DNA of 64,000 bases, taken from assembly GCA_963281155.1 (NCBI GenBank), contig CAUJLY010000006.1, forward strand, positions 1,364,001 through 1,428,000, in the 5' to 3' direction. The position numbers and the translations under genes are program-made. Source of the DNA: Rhabditophanes sp. KR3021. Its lineage: Eukaryota > Nematoda > Chromadorea > Rhabditida > Alloionematidae. This document shows, in pieces, positions 1 through 13,600 of the stretch; positions within the stretch are counted from its first letter, which is position 1, and every line of letters begins with the position of its first letter. The notes beneath the pieces were generated by a model that searched no databases, was not told the DNA's origin, and worked only from the letters and a program-made list of their open reading frames with translations.

Positions 1-3000
1 ACAAATTCTATGTGTTCAACGGGAGACTCAGTAAGTGATTCTTCCTTATGCGATTCAAATTCTTTGTGCTCAACGGGAGATTCATCAAATGATTCCTCCT
101 TATGCGATACGAATTCTTTGTGTCCGATGGGAGATTCGGTAAATGATTCAGCAAGTGATTCTTCCTGATGTGACACGAATTCTTTGTGTTCGATGGGAGA
201 TTCAGCAAGTGACTCTTCCTTATGTGATACAAATTCTTTTTGTTCAATTGGAGATTCACCAAATGACTCTTCCTTATGTGATTCTATGTTTTCAACGGGA
301 GATTCGGTAAATGATTCTTTTTCATGTGCTTGAAGTTGAGACGTTTTGGCTAATTTTGATTGTTCGTCTTCGTCATCCTGAGAATAAGTTTCAAGAACAA
401 ATTGTTCTTCAGATTCGGGTGTCACATCAGTGAATTCTGATTTATGAATTGGAGATCCGGTAAAGAAAGTACTTGGTTCATCATGATTTGTATCCTTCTC
501 TTCGACGAATGATTTAGGATGAGTAATTTCTTCTGCAATATTTGTTTCTTCGTATGATTTCGTATGATCAAAAACATTACCATTCTTTAATAAAGAACCA
601 GCAATAACTGCAGTCTGTACAACGGTAGGCATAATGTTCGAACTTTCCAATTCATAAGGACGTTGGGTTTCATCATCATTCTTTTCCGATTTAAATTGAC
701 TTTCTGAAATCAGAGTCTTGTCTTCTTCATCCTCAAATTGCTTCAAAAAACGTGGAATGTTATAAGCTCTAAAGCGAGCTTCACTTGATTCAAAAGTAGC
801 AATAAATTGAGAAGCAATTGGTTGAATATATTCTGGGGATAATTCGGGCAATTGCTCATCCTGAATCGATGAAGTTTCTCTCTTAGTAATTAGAGAATCT
901 TCGTGAATTGGAGATACATCAAATGATTCTTTTTGATAGACAGGAGATTCGACAATAAAGTCTTTTTCTAAAGTAGATGATTCAATGAACAAATCGTGCT
1001 TTGGAGTATCAACTTTTTCAATTAGAGATTCTTGAATTAATTCTTTTTCATGTACTGGAGATTCGGAAATAAATTTTTCTTCTTTGGTAGGAGATTCTGC
1101 AATTAATTCTCGTTCTATAACAGAGGATTCAAGAATAAATTCTTCATCTTTTGATGGAGATTCAGATATAAATTGCATTTCTTGATCTGGAGCTTCAACC
1201 ACTGATTCCTTTTCCACAATAGACGACTTAGAGATGAATTCTTTCTCAACAACAGGAGACTCTAAGATATATTCCTCTGCTTTTGTAGGAGATGTGGGAA
1301 TAGATTCTCTCTCAACAATTGGAGACTCAGAGATGAATTCTTCCTCAACAACAGGAGACTCAGATGTGAATTCTTTTGTAACATTAGGTGACTCTGGAAT
1401 AACTTCCCTTTCTTCATCACTGGATTCTTCAATAAACTCCTTTTCATGTTTTGGAGATTCAGGAATAAATTCTTTCTCAACAATTGGAGACTCGGAAATA
1501 AATTCTCTTTCAATAATTGGAGACTCAGAGATGAATTCTCTCTCAACAATCGGAGATTCAGAGATGAATTCTCTCGACAATTGGAGACTCAGAAATGATT
1601 TTCTTTTCTTCAACAGTTGGTTCTTGAATATATTCCTTGTCATGCACTGGTGATTCGGGAATGAATTCCTCCTTTTGCACATCAGATACCAAAACAAACT
1701 CCCCTTCGTGATCTGGAGACTCAGAAATAAATTCTCTTTCCTGTATGGGAGATTCAGAAACAATATGCTTGTCGTCGATTGGAGACTCAGGGATGAATTC
1801 CTTCTCATATACTGGACTCTCAACGAATTCATTTTTATATTGTGATGCTGTTTCAGATACCAATTCTTCTGTCTTATCAACTGGAGTATCTACCCAGTCT
1901 TTGTGGTGATAATCAACAGTTTCAACTGAAATACTTTCTTTTAAAGAAGATGGGTGAGAGGATTCTTCTTTCTGAGTTGATAAATCGTGTTCACTTTCCT
2001 GTACTGGAGATTCAGAGATTAATTCTTTTTGCTCATTAATTAATTCTGTAGAGCTTTCTTCAATTTCAGCAGGGATTTTATTAAACGTTTTTTTATCTTC
2101 TTCGATCATTTCAAAAAATGAAACTTGTTCTTTGACAGGGCTTCCGATCTTATCCTCAATAAGACTTTTTTGCATTGTATCAAGGATTAACGGTTCATCG
2201 CTAATCTTTTCAAAACTTTCGGATACAAATTCTTTTTCTTGAATTGGAGATACTTCCTCAATTAAACCTTCAGCAGTAGAAGATATTTCCATCAAAGGTT
2301 CATAGTCTTTTGGAGATTCATGACTAGTTTCTTCTTTTTCAGAAATTGAAGATTCTACATGTTCTACAGATGACTCACCAACACTTACTTCAGAAACAGT
2401 TTCACCATGATAAACGGGAGATTCAAGATGACCCTCTGAAATAGATTCCTTTTCATGTTCCGGTGTTTTTGAAATTGTGTCTTCATAATCATGAGATAGT
2501 TTCTCTGGAATGATTTCTTCCTCGGACACTTGGGATTCAATGATATAGTCTTCTGAATGCAGTGATGATTGAGAAGTAAAATCTTTTTCATGTAGTGGAG
2601 ATACTTGTTCAATTTCCTTGTGAATTTGCGAATACTCAGAAGTAAAATCTTCTTCTAGCGTTTTTTGAATTACCTTATGTTCTTCAATATCATCAGAAAC
2701 AACCTCACTTTCTTGTACAGGAGATTGGATGTATTTATCATCGTGTTCTTTAGGTGAGTCAATGGTAATTTCAATTTCAGAAACTGGTGCTTCTGGGTAC
2801 ATCTGTTCTTGATTAATTGGCGATTCGGAAAGTATAATCTTATGCTCAGTAGATTCAATATCATGAATGGAAGACTCAACGAATATTCCTTCTTTATGAA
2901 TTGGCGATTCCGAAGTTACTTCACGGTGCTCAATTGTAGACTCCGAGACAACTTCATAAGGCTCGCCAAATGATTCTTCTCTTTGAATTGGTGATTTAGA

Positions 3001-6000
3001 GATGGATTTACGGGACTCAATTGGAGATTCAGAGATAATATCATGGTGTTCACCAAAGGACTCTTCTCTTTGAATTGGAGATTCAGAAATGACTTCATGA
3101 TGATCAACAAATGATTCTTCTCTTTGAATTGGCGATTCAGAAATAACTTCATGGTGCTCACCAAAGGACTCTTCTCTTTGAATTGGCGATTCGGAAATAA
3201 CTTCATGATGCTCAACTGGAGATTCGGAGATAATCTCACGATGTTCACCAAAGGACTCTTCTTTTTGAATTGGAGATTCGGAGATAATCTCATGGTGCTC
3301 ACCAAATGATTCCTCTTTTTGAATTGGCGACTCACAAACAATCTTATCGTGTTCAATTGGAGGTCCGGAAATAAACTTATGATGGTCATCAAATGACTCC
3401 TCCCTTTGAACTGGTGACTCAGAGATGGATTGACTATGTTCAACCAATGACTCTTCTTTTTGAGTTGGATATTCAGAAAGAACTTCCTGTTCCTCAAGTA
3501 ATAGTTCTCCTCTCTGAATCGGGGACTCGGAGATAGGTTCGCGGTCTTTAATTGGGGATTCCGAGATCATTTGATGGCCTTCAATTGGAGATTCGGAAAT
3601 TGTTTCATATTGCCTAGTTAATGATTCTTCCTCTGGAACAGGAGATTCATTCATAGCTTCATGATGATCAACAAATGAACCTTCGCTTTGAATTGGCGAT
3701 TCGGAAATAATCTCATGATCTTCAACGAATAACTCCTCTCTTTGGAGTGGAGATCCGGCGATAGTCTCACGACGCGCATCAAATGACTCTTCTTTTTGAA
3801 GTGGAGACTCAGAAATAACCTTATCATGTTCAATAGGAGATTCCGAGATAATTTGGTGGTGCTCAATTGGTGATTCCGAACGAAATTCTTGATCCTCAAC
3901 AATTGTTTTTTCATACTCAATAGGAGAAACGGCAACAATCTCAATTTTCTCATGTTCAATCAGTTCTTCTTCGTGAGTTGGAGATTCGTTAATGAATTCT
4001 TTTGCCTGAATAGGTGAAATATCAGAAGATTCTTCTTCGTAATATTTTTGTCTTTCGATAATTTCTTCCTCATCAATTGGCGAGGTAGCAAAAGCTCCTT
4101 TTTCGGAGTCGGGAGATAAGTCAGATGAAGGTTCTTTTTGAATTGAAGGAACATCTGATACTCGTCTATCGTAAGTAGGAGATTCTGCATAAACATCATA
4201 TAGTTCCTGATGTTGTACAGAAGAAATGTCGGGCGATTCCGTTTCGGGAATCAAAGATTCTGCATCAATAGTAAGAGGTTCTTGCTCATATACGGGTGAT
4301 TGAACAATTGGTTCATACAAAGGAGATTGAATTTCTTTGTCTGCAATTAGTTGAGTCGATGAAGTAGCAGAGGCTTCTTTATCAAAAGTCGGTAATTCCT
4401 CTTGAATATCAGAAATTTCTCTCTTATGAATAAAGTGTTCTTCGTCATCAATATCAGATGGTTCTTTTTCATAAACAGGAGATTCCACAATGGATGATTT
4501 TTGTTCGATAGGTGAAACATCTGATAATTCAGTATGATATAGATCTGTTTGCTCGAAAGTTTCTTTAGCATATTTGTCATGAATCGGAGATTCAATTACA
4601 GTCTCTCTTTGTTCAATTCTAGTTTCTGGCATATAATGACTTTGTCCATCATCAGTTGCAATTTGTTGATTGACTGGGCTTCCGGCCAAAATATGTTCTT
4701 GCCCTTCAGATTCATCATCAAAGTGTTCCTTTTGAGCATCTTGTTCGACATCAGATTGTTCCTTATAAAATTCAGTCTTTTCCATAGATGATTCGATGAT
4801 TCTTTGTTGCTCTTGAACAGGTGATTTAGACAAAAATTCTTGATCATAAACTGGAGATTTGGCAACAATTTCATCTTTGTAAATTGGAGACTCAGCCAAA
4901 ACTTCTTCTCCATGAGATATAGATTGGGAAATGATTTCTTCTTTGTAAATAGGAGATGTAGAAATAAATTCTTCCTCGAGAACTGGAGATGTTGAAATAG
5001 CTTCTTCTCTATGAGCCGAAGATTCATAGCCAACTTCTTGAATAGGAGATTTAGAAATATATTGTTCCTCGAGAACTGGAGAAGCTGAAGTAACTTCCAC
5101 TCTATGCGTTAAAGATCCAGGAACTAGTTCTTCCTCGTGAATTGGGGATTCAGCAACGACTTCTTGGACAGTCGACTTGGAAATAGATTCTTGCTCGTGA
5201 ACTGGAGATTTAGTAACAATTTGTTGAACAGGTGATTTAGAAACTACTTCTCCTCTATCAATAGGAGATTCCCCAATAACTTCTTCTCTATCAAAGGGAG
5301 ACTCAGCAATAGCCTCCTCTGTGTGAACAGTTGTTTCAGTTACCATAGCTTCGTTATCATTTTCTAGATCAGAAATAGAGCCTCCTTCCATTCCAATTTC
5401 CTCAAATTCTTCAACTTGGGAATCTGATACGGATTCCTCTCTTCCAATTGAATCATCTGAATATGGAAGAGATTTGTCTGATTCAGGAACATGTATATCC
5501 TCGAACTCTTCGCCATCCTTATCATAATAAGTCCTTGTTGTTACGGTTTGGAAAATAGTTTCTCCTAGTGTTGAAGAGTCGTTTATAATGTTTTTACTGT
5601 CAGATGTATCACCGATTTCATCCTTAATTTCCTTTTCAAATAGACGCTCTTCACTAATTGGCGACTCGATTTTTTCTTCAATAACAACTGGTGATTCAAT
5701 CTCCAACAATGAAGATTCCTTCTCAATAGGCTGTTCTAACTCAACAATTGGAGACTCTTTTTCAATAACAACAGGAGATTCGAGCTCACCAATTGAAGAT
5801 TCCTTTTCACTAACAGATGAATCTAACTCAACAACTAGCGATTCTACCTCGCCAACTAAAGATTGTTTTTCAATAGCTGGTGATTCTAGCGCTACAACTA
5901 AAGATGTATCTTCAATAGCTGGCGATTCTATTTCAGTTACGAAGGACTCTCCTTTCATAACAGGTGATTCTAATTCACTAACTGGAGATCTCTTCTCGGT

Positions 6001-7673
6001 AACAAGTGACTCTAAGTTCACAATTGGAGATTCTTTTTCAACAACGGATGATTCTAAATCAAGAACTGGAGATACCTCCTCGATAACTGGTGATTCTAAC
6101 TCAGCAAATGGAGATTCTGTGTCTGGAGTTGTAGTATCTTTTTCAATAATGGGGGATTCTGCAATTAATGACTCTCTTTCTATAACTGGAGACTCAATAA
6201 CAGAGACATCTTTCTCAATAATTGGTGATTCTTTTTCTATAACAGGAGATTCAGCAACTGGTGATTTCTTTTCTATAATAGGAGACTCGGTCACTGGTGA
6301 TTCGGTAACTAGTGATCCCGCAACTAGTGATCCAGCAACTAGTAATCCGGCAACTACGGATCCGGCAACTAGGGATTCTTTTCCAATAACTGGAGATTCC
6401 CTAACTGATGATTCTCTTTCAATAATTGGAGATTCAACTATTGGCGATTCTTTTTCAACGATAGGAGATTTTCTTTCAACAACGGGAGATTCGGCAAGTG
6501 GTGATTCTCTTTCAATAATAGGAGATTCACTAATTGGTAATTCCTTTTCAACTATTGGCGATTCAACCACTGATGATTCAGCAACTAAATGTTCTCTTTC
6601 AATGATTAGAGATTCGCCAATTGGTAATTCTTTTTCAACGATAGGAGATACATCAATTGGCGATTCTCCCTCAACAACTCGAGATACATCAATTGGTAAT
6701 TCCTTTTCAATAATAGGGGACTCTTCAATTGGCGATTCTCTTTTAATGATTGGAGATTCAGCAATTGCTACTTCCTTTTCAACAATTGGAGATTCAGCTG
6801 ACAATAAATCTCCTTTGACAATTGGAGATTCTCTTTCAACAACTGGAGATTCTCTTTCAACAACTGGAGATTCTTTTTCAACAACTGGAGATTCTTTTCC
6901 AATAACTGGAGATTCCCTTTCAACAACTGAAGCTTCCTTTTCATCTAAATAAGTCTCCTCGGCAGAAACACTATAATCAATTGGCGTATGAGCCACGAAT
7001 TCCTCCACATCCGAACCAGAAACATCCTCTTCTTTTTGAATAGAGGTGTCTAAGGTTGGGGACGTTTGTCTATTAATTTCATATGGCTGGGTTGTTAACT
7101 CGTATGAAGTTTTATCTTCTAGAGTTGGTACTTGCATTATTTTACTCAATTTGTCTGCGGCTAAGTTTGGAATGGTAGAGGGAGAGACTTTTTCAATAGG
7201 CAATTCATGATTTGTTGAAAAATCTTGACTCTCATACTCTTCATCCTCAAACTCACCATCACCGGCTTTTTTAACTATTTTTTTTGTGACGATTGTTGTG
7301 GTGACCCGTCTTTCTTGCTCAATTTCGCTTATTTCCTTTTGTCGATCTTGTGGGATTTTGGGTTGATTGTTAAAATCAATGTCTCCGGCTTCGAACATAG
7401 CAGACAGTCTAGAAACAGAAGCAATTGAAGATGTCTCAACGACTGGAGATTCTAAAACTTCTTGTTCACTAATTTCGCTACCCTTTTCATCATCAAGACC
7501 ATGTAATGGCATTTCAGCCATCTCAACATTGCTTGACAATGAAGGAGAACCTTCCTTAACAGAATGAATAGAAGAAGAGACACTTTGAGTTGGAGGTCTT
7601 GTAAATACTGTTTCAAATTGCGCTATTTTATCTTTAACAGATCTTGAAACTTGTGAAGAATTGTCATCTTCAT
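1..7673 (-). CDS. unc-44: Ankyrin giant exon: Ser/Pro/Glu repeat region, continues past left edge
   Basis: The acceptor GAATTATAG starts an exon of at least 7.6 kb. It opens with a conserved-looking block ([40 protein letters not shown]) and then becomes an enormous array of degenerate [12 protein letters not shown] units, with longer 18-residue units such as [18 protein letters not shown]. Nematode and insect ankyrins have comparable giant neuronal exons. The frame stops at 1558 because two bases are missing in one repeat copy. In the neighbouring frame I checked every codon from about 1590 to position 1 and found no stop, and the same repeats continue, including a unique block at about 340-900. 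So the protein very likely continues beyond the window. Confidence 0.88.
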
Positions 7674-10600
7674 CTATAATTCATCATATAAATGTTATCT
7701 TTTATCTTTTTGATATTTTACAAACGCTACTGATACTGCTTTAAATATGTCAGGCAAACACAACAATAAATAATATACAAAATTATTGAAAAGGCATTGG
7801 AGGTTTATAAATAATTATGAGTAAGGCTTGAACTGAAGTAATAATAATATCGAACAATATAAAAGCACAACTAATTACTTTATCAATAGAAATTATATAA
7901 AATAAAAGTTTAAATGATAAGATAGATAAAAGCACATTTTTAAATTAAAAATTCCAATTTCACCATTTATGTTGTTTTCACTTGAAGGCCCTCTCTCAAT
8001 TTTTAATTAACTTTTTTGAATAGGAATAATATAAGCCTTTTCAGTATCTAAAACCTCTCCATTTCTCTGTGCTGGAGTAATTGTTTCATCTGACATCTTT
8101 GGAACAACATCCTCAAACACGTTATTGTTATCTTTAAAATTGTTTCCTGAATTTAGAATACTCATGTAATTTAAATTAACTATTTTACAAACACGTATTC
8201 ATTCTTTTTAATTTTTAACACTTAATGGGTAAAATAGACCTGGACTTTTCAATTCAACTTTTGGAACCAATTTAAACACATTTTAAATCTCCATAGACGG
8301 ACATTCTTATAGTTAACACAAATTAAGCACAGAAGATAGATTAAACATAAGTAACACAATAAAAAATTAGAATTTTATGAACAAAAAATTGCAAATAAAA
8401 TTAAAAAAGACGAAGGACAAAACGAACAAAAATTACCACAAACATTCACATAAGATGCTTTTACTCACCACTTTCATGTGTATCTTCTTTATCATCACGT
8501 TCATCTTGTTTCTTGACATCAAGTTGACTCTCTGGAGAACCATCTAATTTAAAATGTTAATGTTACTATTAATGTCTATTGTTTAATATTACCTTGAGAG
8601 TGATAAGTAGTTTGCGTAGTAGTCACATTTCTAACCATTCTTCTGGACACCACTTGTCCATCTTCATCCGTAAAGGATTCATCCACCTTTTCCACTTGTT
8701 GAACATTGTCTTGTGATCCTCTCAAGCCACTTTCTTTACTATCATCCTTTTCGCCTGGAATGTTAAAAATGGACAATGAGTTATTTAACAAGATTAATTT
8801 AGTCTAGCAAATTATTTCAAAAGCAATCATTTACTTATCTCCAACTTTGTTACTTCAAAAAAGGTGCAAAGGACAAAAAAGTGTTAGAATAAAGTTAGTA
8901 CATCGATAACCCACAAATTTCATTTAATAATTTTCTTTGAGTAGCCATAACTTCGCTATCTTCTTTATTATCCATGCCTGGTGTGTCTGCTTCGTAACTC
9001 ATTTTAGTAGTCGTGATACGTCTATTACTAGTGGCTATAATTTGTAGATCAGTGTTAGGGTAATCTTTTAACATTGCTGAAACTACAGACTCAAAAAGAG
9101 CATGATCTTTAGGAACGTTAATTCCAGACATTTTTAATTCTTCTTCTAATTCCATTAGTCTTTGGACAACGGCAAAAAATTTTTCCTTATCATTTTTTGG
9201 CATGCTTTTTAATTGAACCAACATATTGTTTAAAGCAATGCGTTGTTCCTCAAGATCTGCCAACAAATGTTGAGTCTCTTGTGGAGGGACTTTGATAGAA
9301 ATATTATGGCTTTTAGACTCCATTTTGCATCGATATATATTTAGATCACTTTAAATAGCTTAATAATAATGATATAGGAATGTCTTCGAACTAATCCACA
9401 CTAATAGAATATCTTTCTCACTACTCTTATCATATATTTTGTCGTTCACTAATTGACTTGATCTAAAACTTTAATCCTCTTATCTATTGATATCTTCTTA
9501 CACTTTTAACTCTAACACTACATTACTAGCTTATCAAAGCATTACACCAGCCATTAGGCTTTCGTTAAAAAGGTTGTTTTGAGGCAATATACACACACAC
9601 CAGGCATCCGTCTAATATAAAAGATCATTGACGTTGTATTGTTTCAAAAGTAATACCTCTATTTATTATGTTTATTGTGAGATTATTTATTTTTATTTAC
9701 CTCGTTTATCCCCACTCTTTTATGATTTAAAAAATATTTGTGTGCAAATGGATAGTTATTTTGAAGAAAAGAATAGTACAAACGAAAAAGATCTTTTTAT
9801 CTCGCATTCACATAAACATATTTGTCATAAGCTTAAAGAAAAAGCAGCCATGTCTGAGAGATGACCAAATAAATGAAAAATTATAAAAAAGAAAAGTTTG
9901 CAGTGTCATAGTTTAAGATAAAGTGTGTGATAGGTATACGATTTGGTGTGTGAAGAGTGTTCAAGAAATGGAATATATGAGACACTTATTTGTTTAAATT
10001 TACATATTATCCCAGAAATCAAGACACACAATACAAAACATGATAGTTTACTGTTTTGGAACAAAAAATAAAGAATTAAAAGTTGAATAGTAACAAAATT
10101 GCACGTCAAAATGGATGGAAGTATATTTAAGCAGTTTTGATTTGAGAGTTGAGTTTGTGTTTAGCAAGCAGGATAAAGTAATAATGAAAAATGTTTAAAG
10201 GTGGGAAGTTTTTGAACATATGGGTAAAAGGGTCAAACAAGAACAACATAAAATCATGAATAAGAAAAGTCTCTTTTTTTAAATTATGCAGAATCGTGTT
10301 CATAGCTACCTTTGCGATGTTGGTTGGCAGGAGAAGGAACGCCGTCGTTGTCGTCACTTTCATTTTCCTTGATTATCACTGAACTCATCGAATCATTATC
10401 CTCAGATTCTTGTTCGTGGGCTGTAGGACTGTCCGCAACTATATTTTGATGATTAGGTGCAAATTGGTGGGACTCTGAAAAGATTTCACACGTTAATGTT
10501 TTGCTGTTATCAAGAACATTCAAAAACAATAACCATGAAATCCCTTCTTCTTTCTCCTCAAACTAAATCTATTGTTCAAATTACCGAAACAAATGATTCT

Positions 10601-13600
10601 CTATTAGTTTCATTCATCCTGAACTTACAAAAATAAAAACTCCTACCCTATGTTGATATTTAATTTATAAATATTATTATGTTGTTGGTAAGCACATGTC
10701 AGCAACGACGTTCCTTCTTTAATTATGTTAGCAGTATATTTAATGCATAATCAAATACATAGATATAGTTGAACATCTACATATTGCAGGGGCAAAATAA
10801 TTTAGAAGATTTTTATTCTTAGGAAGTTGTGTGCAAGATAGAGTTGAAGAGAGAGAAGCAGGGCATTCACAGGTATATAATAACTTGAAAATTTGCCAAA
10901 ATATTAAGTAACTTAAGTGTGGATTACTTCCGTACGTCCATCTTTTTGTTACCACCATTTTGCAAATAAATAATAAATTTTAAAACATGCAGGTGCATTC
11001 TCACTGTTACTTGTTTACACTCAATACAAAATCATTTAAGTTTACATTTAAGAAAGACTAAGCACATTCTTGGATAGGTTGAATGTTCATGCATGCAGTA
11101 TATAACAATTTAAGACAATATAGTATCGTTTGGTTATTTTAAAACTTTTTGATATTTAATAAAATACTCACCTTCAATTTCCATCTCTTCCGAGCTGACA
11201 ATTTCACCTTGCGGCATCTGATCGACATGAATGGAGCTGGAAGTTGGCTGTTCTTCCATCCCTTCCCCATCGACTTGTTCTTGATGATCCAAGATGGTGT
11301 GAGAAGTAACGATGGTAGTTGTTTGAACATGCACTCCATCGTCTGTTTCATCTTCATGAACCACAATCATATCTTCCTTCGAGTTAGGCTCACCTTCTTT
11401 GACATCCTCCACCCATCTTTCGTGCTCTTCTTCTGTCAAGGGGACAGTTCTGTTCACCACAATCTTGTCCACTGTTTCATCGTCAGCATACACAGTTGTC
11501 ACGGAATGCTCGTCAACAATAGGAACCCCATCATTTTCATCGTGCACTCTTCTTTCAGTAACGGTGACCGTCTTAATTTGCGATGATTCTCTTCCAGCAG
11601 GAAGTGTTAAGTTTAAGCTTTCTGTTTTAATTTTCATCTTTTCTAAGCTGCATGGACTAGCATTGTTGAAATCAATTAGACGCAAAGATTCTCCTTCGGT
11701 ATCATTGTTGGACTTGTTCAATGCACGAACAATATCATCCCTACCGATCTTGATCAGAGACTTTTCTAGTTCAGCAAGAGTAGCTTCTGACTTCTTTAAA
11801 TGAATCCAAATTTTGATGGCACTCCATGGTTCCTTTCCATTCATTTCTCTTCTGATTTGCTTGATGTCGCTGTCGGAAATGTTAAGAGCTCTGGCTAGAC
11901 GTGGCCAGTCCAGTTCTACCTTCTTAGCGATGTATCCCACTGGAATGTCACCAACCATTTCATCATCACACGTTGAGGCTAAAACTTTTTGATATTTAGC
12001 TGTTAGCGGGGTGATATTTGCTTTTGTGGTGAAAGTGGGGGTTGGAAGAGGTCCAGTGTAGTCTGGCATATTTGTGCTAAGTTGGCAGACTGGTGTTTGT
12101 GGCCCGATACTCTCAGTCCTTGTCCGTGGTTCCTTCATGATGGCAATCTTCCCTCCATTGTTTCCTTCTTCGTCCATGTGAGTTTTGACTTTGACATTAA
12201 AGCATAGCCGATTCTCTTGGAATGGCATGAAAAAGATGGACAATTGCTCGCCAGACTTAGTGACTGGTTGAATATTGCCTGCGAATTCGAGGAAATGATG
12301 TCTATTAGACAAAACTTCGACATCTCTAGACCTAGCAACTTCTCTGAAGTTTTCTTGTTTCTCCAATGTCTTGTCTTCTTTGTCGTCTGTCATGCAGAAC
12401 AGACGAATTTGGCCTTCGATCGGGAAGGGTCTCTTTGCAAAGATAACGAATTTGGCCATATATGGGACGGAGATGGCATCATTGTAAACTTCTTGAGCCA
12501 TTCGGGCCGCATCTCTCGGTGTTTGGCAATCCATTAGCCAAAAACGTGCAGACACAGTCGTCGTAAATGACACCTCATCTCCGGTGAATGTAAGTTGTGT
12601 AGTTCCGGTGATATCTTCCCATTGAGCTGGTGCAGACCCTCCTGTGATAGAGCACAAAAGCCTAAGAGTGGGTGGTTCTTGGCCAGATTGGTTGTTGTAT
12701 TGGGTAAGCATGCCCTTTCTTGTTCCTTGTGGCAATGGAATACAGAGAGTTATTGGCTTGTGGAACTTTCTTCTTCTGGGTTCTACGGTGACGATTGGAG
12801 ACACAGCCACTCTATTTCCATGCAATTTAGCAACTAATTCTTGAGGAACTGGCTGAGCTTGGAGGGACACTTTGATTGTCTTGGTCAATGAACCATCTGG
12901 GAAGATAGCTTGAACCTTTGGGACGACAGACGACAAGATAACACCTCCTTCTGGTCCTACGCAGTGAACTTCTTGTCTGACGCGAGTGACAACAGCAAAG
13001 TACATTGGGAAGTCATTAGTCAAGATGCGGGTGATTCTTGGAGTATGAAGATCATCTAGTTGGGAAAGTTCGTTTGGATCAAAGGATTCGTTTAACACTT
13101 CTTGAACAGCATCTTCAGTAGCTTCAAGTTGGTGTTCTTTCCAATGTTGGCCATCATCTGATCTCAAGATGACGATTTCTCTTTCTCTTCCCCTAAGAGA
13201 AGCAAAGTGAGGAACTTCCAAAATGACTGGTCCCAAGAACTTAGCACCTGCAGGTCCCATCTCCAGAATCCTCGAAGCCAGAGCTTCTCCTTCACTCAAT
13301 GGAGGTGGGTGATTTAGCTTTTCCTTTTTCAAATATCTACAAGTGACACGGACTGGAGCTGCAGCCTTCCTGGGTGGTACAATAATTCTAACTCCAGAAT
13401 GGCGACACCCTCTCATAGCCCCCCTCTAGCATCACACAAGAAGGAAATGAGGAAACTAAAAAGTTCAAAAGCATTACTTTACATACCAATTAAAAGATAA
13501 ATGCAATCACAAAAGTCATACAAACAAAATATACACACAAAACGACTTCCACAATATCAACAAACATACGTCTTGTGGAGTATTTTGCTAAAAATGATTA

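Noticed and set aside
1262..1549. Minus-strand frame rich in Leu, Lys and Asn (LLREN, SLQLL)
   Set aside because: A shifted frame of the ankyrin repeats; the correct frame (SPIVERE units) is also open here and matches the rest of the exon.
1234..1653. 139-codon plus-strand frame with [10 protein letters not shown] repeats
   Set aside because: Antisense shadow of the same repeats in the giant exon.
2385..5033. Several minus-strand frames of 60-190 codons such as 2916-3497 and 4596-5033
   Set aside because: All lie inside the giant ankyrin exon in alternative frames and show its repeats out of phase (Asn/Leu/Lys-rich).
5588..6952. 454-codon plus-strand open frame rich in GDS and TTGDS repeats
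   Set aside because: It is the exact antisense of the ankyrin giant exon; the repeat ESPVVE read backwards lacks stops, so the long frame is a by-product of the repeats.
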